From positions 42,274-106,273 of the forward strand of contig DAOTYH010000051.1 of the NCBI GenBank assembly GCA_034435015.1: 64,000 nt of DNA, given 5' to 3'. This document shows, piece after piece, positions 58,252-64,000 of the stretch. How positions within the stretch are numbered: the first letter of the stretch is position 1; the number at the start of each line of letters is the position of its first letter. The DNA is from DAOTYH01 sp034435015. GTDB lineage: Bacteria > Chloroflexota > Anaerolineae > Aggregatilineales > UBA3940. The notes beneath the pieces are model-generated. The model was given only the letters and a program-made list of their open reading frames with translations, was not told the origin of the DNA and made no database searches. The position numbers and the translations under genes are program-made.

Positions 58252-58438
58252 GCCTCTTTGTCCTGTGTGTCTTGCCGCGCCTTAGCAGGTGCGGCGGGCA
58301 GAAATGCTGTTTCCGTCTGCCAAGCGTATAGCAGACTCTCCCTGTAACCTGCTACACTCTTACTGAGAGGTATCAGCGCAGTACACAGCCCCCTCAGATT
58401 GCACTTGCGGGGGCGCGGTCTGCGCCCTATTATTCCCA

Positions 58439-59158
58439 TTGAAGTTTAACAGGCGGCTTGTTCGAATGCGATCTGTGGTGCAGAAATTGCTCAAGGTTTT
58501 GCTGGTTGTTGTGCTTCTTGCCCTGATAACTCCGCTGGCGCTGAGGGGATATTCTGCCCTGCGCTATCGGAGCAGTATCTATACTGTGGAGAACGTCCCT
58601 CCCCGGCGGGTTGCCATTATCTTTGGGGCGCGGGTCTACCCCAGCGGGCGGCTGAGTGCCATGCTGGCCGACCGCGTGGCCGCCGGCGCTGATCTGTATC
58701 ACGCCGGCAAGGTAGATGTGTTGTTGATGACCGGCGACAACAGCACTCAGGATTACAACGAGCCGGAGGCGATGCGCCGGCAGGCCGTTGAACTGGGCGT
58801 TCCGGAAGAGGCAATCGTGCTGGATTATGCTGGCCGCCGCACCTACGACAGTTGCTACCGTGCCCGCGACATCTTTGGGGTACGGAGTGCCATTCTGGTC
58901 ACCCAGTCGTTTCATCTTGATCGGGCGTTGATGATCTGCAACGGCTTGGGGGTGGAGGCGGTTGGGGTGGCGGCTGACTACCAGCGCCCATGGGGGTATT
59001 CACGCGCCTCGCTGACCTACAGCACTCTGCGCGAGTTTCCAGCTACTCTGGCCGCCCTCCTTGACCTGATCCGGCGCCCGACACCGATCCTCGGTGAGCC
59101 GTTACCAATCTTCCCAGATGAGAGCAGGATTCCAGAGATGGAGGGGAAGGATGGCTGA
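58439..59158 (+). CDS. SanA/YdcF-like DUF218 protein
   Basis: A 239-residue envelope protein with an N-terminal membrane helix (VVLLALITPLALRGYSAL) and a DUF218 domain. RVAIIFGARVYPSGRLSAML, LLMTGDNS, YDSCYRARDIFG and TQSFHLDRAL are the SanA signatures; in E. coli SanA is needed for vancomycin exclusion at high temperature. The catalytic activity is unproven. The start is uncertain: TTG 58439 or ATG 58466, neither with a clear ribosome site. The stop overlaps the start of cutA. Confidence 0.88.
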   Translation: MKFNRRLVRMRSVVQKLLKVLLVVVLLALITPLALRGYSALRYRSSIYTVENVPPRRVAIIFGARVYPSGRLSAMLADRVAAGADLYHAGKVDVLLMTGDNSTQDYNEPEAMRRQAVELGVPEEAIVLDYAGRRTYDSCYRARDIFGVRSAILVTQSFHLDRALMICNGLGVEAVGVAADYQRPWGYSRASLTYSTLREFPATLAALLDLIRRPTPILGEPLPIFPDESRIPEMEGKDG

Positions 59159-59483
59159 CGCCATTCAGGTGATGACCACTACCGCCGCACGGGCCGATGC
59201 CGAGCGCATAGCCCGTGCTGTGCTGGAGGCACGCTTAGCGGCCTGCGTGCAGATCATCGGGCCGCTCACCAGCCTGTACTGGTGGCAGGGCGGGATCGAG
59301 CAGGCCGAAGAGTGGCTGTGCCTGATCAAAACCCGCGCTGATGCATTTGCTGATCTGGAAAGGGCTGTCCGCTCGGTTCACCCTTACGAGGTGCCGGAGA
59401 TTATAGCCCTGCCGGTTGCGGCAGGGAGCGCCGGCTACCTCGCGTGGCTGAACGGGGAGGTCAGGCTGAGGGCAGAAAAATAA
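59151..59483 (+). CDS. cutA: Divalent-cation tolerance protein CutA
   Basis: A small trimeric ferredoxin-fold protein of 110 residues, starting at ATG 59151 behind GAGGGGAAGG and overlapping the preceding gene by eight bases. MTTTAARADAERIARAVLEA, LAACVQIIGPLTSLYWW and HPYEVPEIIALPV are the family signature. CutA binds Cu2+ in E. coli and has been tied to cation tolerance, though its role is uncertain. It is translationally coupled to the SanA-like gene. Confidence 0.95.
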   Translation: MADAIQVMTTTAARADAERIARAVLEARLAACVQIIGPLTSLYWWQGGIEQAEEWLCLIKTRADAFADLERAVRSVHPYEVPEIIALPVAAGSAGYLAWLNGEVRLRAEK

Positions 59484-59486
59484 TAT

Positions 59487-59509
59487 GGGGCGCGTGCAAC
59501 CCGCGCCCC
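59487..59509 (-). terminator. Terminator of SH3b gene, probably bidirectional
   Basis: GGGGCGCG (59487-59494) pairs with CGCGCCCC (59502-59509). On the minus strand it is followed by ATATTATTTTTCTG, giving a good T tract; on the plus strand only a weak one, so it mainly serves the minus-strand gene ending at 59526. Confidence 0.75.
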
Positions 59510-59525
59510 GTCCTGTCTGACGAGG

Positions 59526-60386
59526 TCAGTTGGCTACGACCGGCAGGCTGGAGATCGGCACGCTGGTCGTCAGGCCGCTGGCGGAGGCCCAGCCGATCTG
59601 GCTGTTGATACGCACTTTGATCCACTGTCCGCTGGCACTGCGGCCCAGCAGTCCCACCCCCTGCCCCTCACTGGCCGTCAGGATGACGCTGGCGGTGAAG
59701 CTGGGGGCTGAGCGGACGTTCAACGCGCCGGCTGTGACCACGCCCCACGGCTCATACTCGCCGGTGACCGGCAGGCTGTTGATAACGGCACTGGTCCGGA
59801 TGTAAGCCGCATTGACCCAGCCGGTCAGGCTGTCGTTCAGGCGCACCTGAAGCCATGTACCGTTAGGGTTGCGTCCGATCAGGGCAACCTGCTGGCCTTC
59901 TACCAAGATGGCGATCACGCTGTACCCTACGCTGGGGCCGGAGCGGACATTCAGCCGTGCGCTGAGAGTCATTCCCAGCGGCCCTGATCCCGGCGGGGGT
60001 GCGGTAGTGACCGGAATGGTGGAAGGGATACTGGGCGGCGCAGGCGGGATCGCCAGCGGCAGTCTGGAGAACGGTACAGGGCTGTCAATATAACGGGAAC
60101 TGCACCACCCTACCGTGCCGTTGACCAGACGCACCTGCACCCATGAGGCGGTTGAGTTGCGGCCGATCAGGGTAACCTGCTCAAACTGCTGTAAGACAGC
60201 AATCACAGGATAGGTTGTGCCCGGGCCGGAACGTACATTCAACTGCCCCGCTGTCACCAGGCCTACCGGCTCAGCGGCAATGACCCTGTGTATTGGGAAG
60301 GCAGGTGAGACGGCGCTCAGCACCATTGTCAGGATCAAGGCGGTAGCGATTAAAAACCCGATACGTACATTAGTCCTTTTGCTCAT
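59526..60386 (-). CDS. Secreted protein with three bacterial SH3 domains
   Basis: A 286-residue exported protein from ATG 60386 (MSKRTNVRIG), with AAGGAG upstream. A signal peptide (about 1-35, FLIATALILTMVLSAVSPAF) is followed by three SH3b repeats at about 38-95, 120-180 and 210-275, each with the pattern LNVRSGPGTTYPVIAVLQQF (or LNVRSGPSVGYSV, LNVRSAPSFTASV) and ending W..V or SRYIDSP-like. A Pro/Thr linker joins the first two. Such domains bind peptidoglycan or other surface polymers. No catalytic domain is fused, so it may be a wall-binding or cell-surface protein. Confidence 0.9.
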   Translation of the reverse strand: MSKRTNVRIGFLIATALILTMVLSAVSPAFPIHRVIAAEPVGLVTAGQLNVRSGPGTTYPVIAVLQQFEQVTLIGRNSTASWVQVRLVNGTVGWCSSRYIDSPVPFSRLPLAIPPAPPSIPSTIPVTTAPPPGSGPLGMTLSARLNVRSGPSVGYSVIAILVEGQQVALIGRNPNGTWLQVRLNDSLTGWVNAAYIRTSAVINSLPVTGEYEPWGVVTAGALNVRSAPSFTASVILTASEGQGVGLLGRSASGQWIKVRINSQIGWASASGLTTSVPISSLPVVAN

Positions 60387-60495
60387 GCTGTACTCCTTGA
60401 CCAATTAGATCGAGACGACGGCCCGCTGACAGACCCCGTCCATAGCTGTTCCTGCCACAATAATAGAACAAAATCGGCCACAGCGCATCTGGGCG

Positions 60496-61248
60496 TTACG
60501 GCATATCAATTGCCCCCATGAGGGTATCACCCCCGTCTACATTGAGAACAGCGCCGGTGATGAAGTCGTTCTCCACCAGTGCGGCCACCGCCTGAACAAC
60601 ATGCTCCGGCTGACCCGCCTGTCTAAGCGGCAGAACCGCGCCTATCTGTTCCCAGCGTTCGGGAGGCATCAGGTCCGGCTTGAGCACCGGCCCCGGCACC
60701 ACTGCATTGACCCGGATGTCCGGCCCCAGCGACTTGGCCATGACCCGCGTCAGCATCAGCAGGCCTGCCTTGCTGACGCTGTGAAGCGGGTAGGCTGTCC
60801 ACGGCATCTGCCCGGCCACATCGGCGATGTTAATAATCACGCCGGGCGTGCCGCGGGCCAGCATCAGATGGGCGGCCCGTTGACTGCACAGGAAGGGGGC
60901 ACGCAGGTTGACCGCCATGACATAGTTCCACTCTTCGACCGTGGCTTCCAGCACATCCCTGCGCTGGAAGGTCGAGGCGCTGTTGACCAGCACATCCAGA
61001 CGGCCAAAGGTGGCTTCAATTGCCACAAACAACTGTTCGATCTCAAGGGGCATCACCAGATTGGCCTGCGCGGCGATAGCTTTCATGCCCATCGCTTGGA
61101 TCATCTCAGCGGTGCGGAAGGCTCCCGCCTCGCTATGATTGTAATGCACCACTACGTGTGCGCCGCGCCGTGCCAGCCCCAGAGCGATCTCCCGGCCCAA
61201 CCGCTGACCACTCCCCGTGACCAATGCTACCCTGCCGCGTAAATCCAT
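60496..61248 (-). CDS. SDR-family oxidoreductase, pteridine-reductase (FolM/PTR1)-like
   Basis: A 250-residue short-chain dehydrogenase. The cofactor loop is VTGSGQRLGREIALGLARRG with HYNHS after the second strand, which suits NADPH. LVNSASTF gives the structural Asn region. The catalytic Ser of classic SDRs is Asp143 (NIADVAG), as in pteridine reductase PTR1, but the Tyr of YxxxK is His156 (HSVSK, Lys160); a Tyr three residues earlier (Tyr153) is also at a PTR1 position. The enzyme may be a variant dihydropteridine or oxoacyl reductase. It begins at 61248 and lies 39 bases after proline dehydrogenase. Confidence 0.85.
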   Translation of the reverse strand: MDLRGRVALVTGSGQRLGREIALGLARRGAHVVVHYNHSEAGAFRTAEMIQAMGMKAIAAQANLVMPLEIEQLFVAIEATFGRLDVLVNSASTFQRRDVLEATVEEWNYVMAVNLRAPFLCSQRAAHLMLARGTPGVIINIADVAGQMPWTAYPLHSVSKAGLLMLTRVMAKSLGPDIRVNAVVPGPVLKPDLMPPERWEQIGAVLPLRQAGQPEHVVQAVAALVENDFITGAVLNVDGGDTLMGAIDMP

Positions 61249-61287
61249 CTTCCTCCCTCAGATACTGGATATTCTTGGGTTGATGTC

Positions 61288-62217
61288 CTAACGCTTAAAG
61301 AAGTTGCTGGCAAAGAACCATAGGTTGGCCGGGCGCTCGGCCAGACGGCGCATGAAGTACGGATACCAGTGTGTGCCGAACGGCACGTACACGCGCATCC
61401 GGTAGCCTTCCTTCACAAGCTGGGTCTGTAGTGCACTTCGTACCCCGTACAGCATCTGGAACTCGAAACAGCCGCGCGGGATGTTCTTCTCAGCAACATA
61501 AGCCTTAGCCTGCTCGATGATCCGCTCATCGTGGGTGGCAATGCCAGGGTAGCCCCGCCCCTGACTAGCGGCATCTAACAGCACCTTCATTTGACGCACA
61601 TAGGCCTCATCTACCTGCTTCTTTTTCGGGTAGGCCACTGTGTGCGGCTCCTTGTAAGCACCCTTGCACAGTCTCAGGCTGGCCCCCTCTTCGGCCAACT
61701 GCTGGACATCCTGGTCACTGCGGTACAGATAAGACTGGATCACCGTGTGTACGTTGTCAAATCCATCTTCGTAGTGCAAGGCACGGAACAAATCCAGCGT
61801 GCGCTGGGTGTAAGTATGATCTTCCATGTCAATGGTGACGACCAGCCCCAGTTGCCGGGCACGCTCTAAGATACGGCGCATGTTCTCGCGGCAGAGCTGG
61901 GGATCAATGTCCAGCCCTAGCGCTGTGAGTTTGACCGATACCGAGGACTGGAGATTGTTCTGATGGATAGCATCCAGCACATCAAGATACTGCTGGACGG
62001 TTTGGAAGGTGGCTTCCTTGTCAGTGACGCTCTCCCCAAGGATGTCTACAGTTGCCATTATCCCTTTAGCGTTCAGCTTCCGGATCGCCTCGATGGCTTC
62101 CTCCTGCTTTTCGCCGGCCACAAACCGCCGCGCGACCCGCTTGGCAAGCCCCCACTTGGTCACAATGGACATAGCCCACTTAGCCTTGGAGAGATAAAGG
62201 AGGAGCGCACGCAGCAT
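61288..62217 (-). CDS. Proline dehydrogenase (monofunctional, FAD-dependent)
   Basis: Oxidises L-proline to pyrroline-5-carboxylate and passes electrons to quinone. At 309 residues from ATG 62217 (MLRALLLYLS), with AAAGGA before it, it matches the Thermus/Deinococcus-type small PutA domain. SVSVKLTALGLDID, VTIDMEDHTY, QSYLYRSDQDVQQL, RLCKGAYKEP, IATHDERII, FEFQMLYGVR and RVYVPFGTHWYPYFMRRLAE are the diagnostic motifs, the last one binding the FAD and proline carboxylate. No P5C dehydrogenase is adjacent. The next gene downstream is an SDR; they may share a transcript. Confidence 0.95.
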   Translation of the reverse strand: MLRALLLYLSKAKWAMSIVTKWGLAKRVARRFVAGEKQEEAIEAIRKLNAKGIMATVDILGESVTDKEATFQTVQQYLDVLDAIHQNNLQSSVSVKLTALGLDIDPQLCRENMRRILERARQLGLVVTIDMEDHTYTQRTLDLFRALHYEDGFDNVHTVIQSYLYRSDQDVQQLAEEGASLRLCKGAYKEPHTVAYPKKKQVDEAYVRQMKVLLDAASQGRGYPGIATHDERIIEQAKAYVAEKNIPRGCFEFQMLYGVRSALQTQLVKEGYRMRVYVPFGTHWYPYFMRRLAERPANLWFFASNFFKR

Positions 62218-62410
62218 GGTTGATTTGTCCTTTACTACGCAACAGAGGTTCAAGAAACAACAGGATCACGCTCAAGTTTCAGCATCTTAGACGCTGGTAT
62301 GTCTGGCAGGGGATGGAAGATGGCTGATTCCGCTCAGTTGAAGGTTGTCTCATATCCGCCCCGCCGCCCGCAACAGGCCTGAATCCTTGAGCTTGAGAAC
62401 GGGGCAAGAA

Positions 62411-62431
62411 GGGCGGCCCTGCAAGCCGCCC
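62411..62431 (-). terminator. Probable terminator after thioredoxin-like gene
   Basis: A 7-bp perfect stem GGGCGGC-CCTGCAA-GCCGCCC in the 287-base gap, with a TTCTTGC run on the minus strand behind it, ends transcription of the gene that stops at 62505. The rest of the gap (62218-62504) shows no other feature. Confidence 0.6.
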
Positions 62432-62504
62432 CTTTGCTGGAATACTTTTCTATGTTAATCCTGCCTCCACAAAAGAGCAAGACTCATTCAGGGCATTGTG
62501 CGGA

Positions 62505-63545
62505 TTATTCTGACGGCTGGACGCATGAGGTGAAGGTGAAGCTGTAGAGCGCCAAGCCGGTGGCATGGAAAGTCAATGCCAGCTCATGTGCCTCGAAACC
62601 CGGACAGCGCACCAATTCATACAGGCGCGGCCTTTCGACGTAAATCAGGCTTCTGCCCTCTGCGTCATACACAATATCAGCACCCGCCGTCAGCTTAGAC
62701 AGCGGTGCCCCGTCGAGATGAACTTCGACCAGAGGGGGCGACTCACTCGGACGCAGGTTGAGAAGCACCTCGACCGGGTCGGCGGATGGGCTGAGCACCG
62801 CATTGACGCCCGCGGCCCGATACGGGACAATGATCTGCCCGCCGTCCTGCCCGGCAAAGGCCATGTGTTCCGGCCCACTGCGCCAGATTCCGCCGGCGTA
62901 GAAATATCCCTCGTGCCTCTCAAACGAAGGCGGCATCTGATAGACGATGGGACTGCCAGCCGCGTAACCCTCGCGGTTGCCAAGCGCCCCGCGCTGATAG
63001 CCGGCATACAGCTCCGGGGTAGCCGGATAGCAGGCCGCGCCAGGGGCGTCTTCCGGGCGCAGGGGCGGCAGGACCTCAGGCAGTCTCACCGTAGGATCGC
63101 GCTGACGCAGGGCCTCCTGAATGGCATACTCGGTTTCCTGATAGCGCCCTTCGCCTTGCCGCCTGTGGCGGATGTACCCTTCAGAATCCACGACATAGCG
63201 GGCTGGCCAGGCCCGGTTGGCAAACCGATCCCATGTCTGGTAGTCATTGTCAAGCAGGACGGGATACCTGATCTGGTACTCTTGAATGGCCGCCTCGACT
63301 GCCTGACGGGTACGGGCAAAGGCAAATTCCGGCGCATGGACGCCGATCACTGTCAAACCGAGATCAGCGTAACGCTCATGCCAGCTTATCACATAAGGCA
63401 GACTACGGAGGCAGTTGATGCACGTGTAGTCCCAGAAGTCCACCAGGACCACACGCCCCAGCAGGTCCTTCTTTGTCAGAGGATGTTCTATGTTGAGCCA
63501 CTCACCGGGTGCGAACTCCGGCATTCGCACAGTGCGGGGTATCAT
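62505..63545 (-). CDS. Thioredoxin-fold redoxin protein with DipZ-like C-terminal domain
   Basis: A 346-residue protein without signal peptide. Residues about 10-150 are a thioredoxin/AhpC-like redoxin fold with the redox motif WDYTCINCLRSLP (Cys42 and Cys45), VIGVHAPEF and PVLLDNDYQTWDRFANRAWP. The C-terminal about 180 residues resemble the beta-rich extension of DipZ proteins (GQDGGQIIVPYRAAGVNAVL, VEVHLDGAPL). Such proteins are thought to take part in disulfide exchange, but here no CcdA-type membrane part is fused. GGAGGT precedes the start. The next gene upstream (- strand) is a glucokinase, whose stop lies ten bases before this start. Confidence 0.88.
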   Translation of the reverse strand: MIPRTVRMPEFAPGEWLNIEHPLTKKDLLGRVVLVDFWDYTCINCLRSLPYVISWHERYADLGLTVIGVHAPEFAFARTRQAVEAAIQEYQIRYPVLLDNDYQTWDRFANRAWPARYVVDSEGYIRHRRQGEGRYQETEYAIQEALRQRDPTVRLPEVLPPLRPEDAPGAACYPATPELYAGYQRGALGNREGYAAGSPIVYQMPPSFERHEGYFYAGGIWRSGPEHMAFAGQDGGQIIVPYRAAGVNAVLSPSADPVEVLLNLRPSESPPLVEVHLDGAPLSKLTAGADIVYDAEGRSLIYVERPRLYELVRCPGFEAHELALTFHATGLALYSFTFTSCVQPSE

Positions 63546-63554
63546 TCCGGCGAT

Positions 63555-64000
63555 TTACCTCCGGCCCGCCAGCGCCGCCCCAACAATCCCCGCCTGATTG
63601 CGGAGCCGGGCAGGGACCACTTCGGCCTGCACAGTCAGATACTTGTGGAAATGCTCAAACCCCTGCCCAACTCCGCCGCCAAGAATGATCAAGTCAGGCC
63701 AGAACAGACGCTCCATAGTGTTCAGGTAGCGGTCAAAGCGCTTGGCCCACTGTTTCCACGAGAGGCCTTCCCGCTCCCGAACGACCCCCGCCGCACGGAC
63801 TTCTGCCATCATGCCGTCAATCTCAATTGTGCCTAGATCGGTGTTGGGCAGGAGATGGCCGTCAGTGAAGAGGGCTGTCCCCAACCCGGTCCCGATGGTG
63901 ACGAGCAGGACTACGCCCATCCGCCCCTTGCCTGCACCGAAGGTCATCTCGGCCAGACCAGCCGCATCAGCATCGTTGATCACCCGCACCGGACAGCCGG
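63555..64000 (-). CDS. ppgK: ROK-family polyphosphate glucokinase (5' truncated by window)
   Basis: The C-terminal part of a ROK kinase; the frame remains open to the window end, so the N-terminal ATP loop is outside. VRVINDADAAGLAEM (catalytic Asp in NDADAAG), TIGTGLGTALFTDGHLLPNTD and WAKRFDRYLNTMERLFWPDL match polyphosphate glucokinases, which phosphorylate glucose using inorganic polyphosphate or ATP. The usual ROK zinc motif is lacking, as in PpgK. It seems co-transcribed with the thioredoxin-like gene 10 bases downstream. A different ROK sugar kinase is possible but less likely. Confidence 0.88.
   Translation of the reverse strand, partial: GCPVRVINDADAAGLAEMTFGAGKGRMGVVLLVTIGTGLGTALFTDGHLLPNTDLGTIEIDGMMAEVRAAGVVREREGLSWKQWAKRFDRYLNTMERLFWPDLIILGGGVGQGFEHFHKYLTVQAEVVPARLRNQAGIVGAALAGRR

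Noticed and set aside
58252..58438. Cobalamin riboswitch upstream of the adenosyltransferase gene
   Set aside because: I could not find a B12-box-like segment in the 187-base gap; the gene is also common without such control.
62565..63836. 423-codon open frame on the plus strand across the thioredoxin-like and glucokinase genes
   Set aside because: Antisense of two well recognised genes; its translation shows no domain and it crosses a gene border.
1..64000. CRISPR arrays, insertion sequences, prophage or integrative elements
   Set aside because: No regularly spaced repeats, transposase, integrase, phage structural genes or tRNA-associated direct repeats were seen; the three tRNA genes are intact and lack att-like duplications nearby.

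Overview
The window looks like a chromosomal segment of a free-living, probably respiring bacterium of the phylum Chloroflexota, Anaerolineae-like. This is inferred from gene content, not from a marker-gene search: many GAF-rich histidine kinases, frequent GTG/TTG starts, a menaquinone-type Rieske/cytochrome b operon with two diheme cytochromes, a DUF4388 plus Cvn-type GTPase pair, and a short SRP RNA. I see no insertion sequence, prophage, integrase or CRISPR array.

Region 1 (1-13233, + strand) is a catabolic cluster around a molybdenum hydroxylase. It holds an NDP-forming acyl-CoA synthetase (cut by the window edge), an HMGL-like acyl transferase/aldolase, CoxG, a cyclase-family hydrolase, the FAD (CoxM-type) and 2Fe-2S (CoxS-type) subunits, and a molybdopterin subunit split over two reading frames. 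An EthD-like protein, XdhC, a MoxR ATPase and a VWA protein (CoxD/CoxE-type maturation) follow, then a glycosyltransferase and a MoeB-rhodanese fusion. The substrate is unknown; the active-site loop argues against CO.

Region 2 (13249-25423) is mixed housekeeping: a GNAT enzyme, a NarL-type two-component pair, a primary-like sigma factor with a clear promoter carrying TGTACA repeats, a zinc-ribbon membrane protein, tadA with tRNA-Ser(CGA), tRNA-Lys(TTT), a phosphoesterase, a DMT transporter, gatB and small membrane proteins.

Region 3 (25510-29432, - strand) is one compact operon: an APC-superfamily permease, a two-TM protein, a membrane-anchored UspA protein and two RCK/TrkA proteins. The permease has a KUP/KimA-like DxGxxxxY motif, so I propose a potassium uptake system built from separate pore, USP and RCK polypeptides.

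Region 4 (30310-39092, + strand) is the respiratory operon (Rieske, cytochrome b, two diheme cytochromes c, a zinc-ribbon ectodomain protein, a HEAT-repeat protein). It is followed by a separately promoted DUF4388/small GTPase/alpha-beta hydrolase unit. Region 5 (39338-45029) has DUF554, TrmH, MscS, a 7TM histidine kinase and tRNA-Ser(GGA).

Region 6 (45044-48614) has a lipoprotein, a candidate LexA-like-controlled small RNA, the SRP RNA, a G5/3D cell-wall protein and rsmH. Region 7 (48625-57635) has an 1876-residue GAF-array histidine kinase, a DevS-like protein that lost its phospho-acceptor and kinase domain, and a surface-anchored protein with cysteine-rich repeats. Region 8 (57665-64000) has the cobalamin adenosyltransferase, a SanA-like protein, cutA, an SH3b protein, a pteridine-reductase-like SDR, proline dehydrogenase, a thioredoxin-fold protein and a truncated polyphosphate glucokinase.
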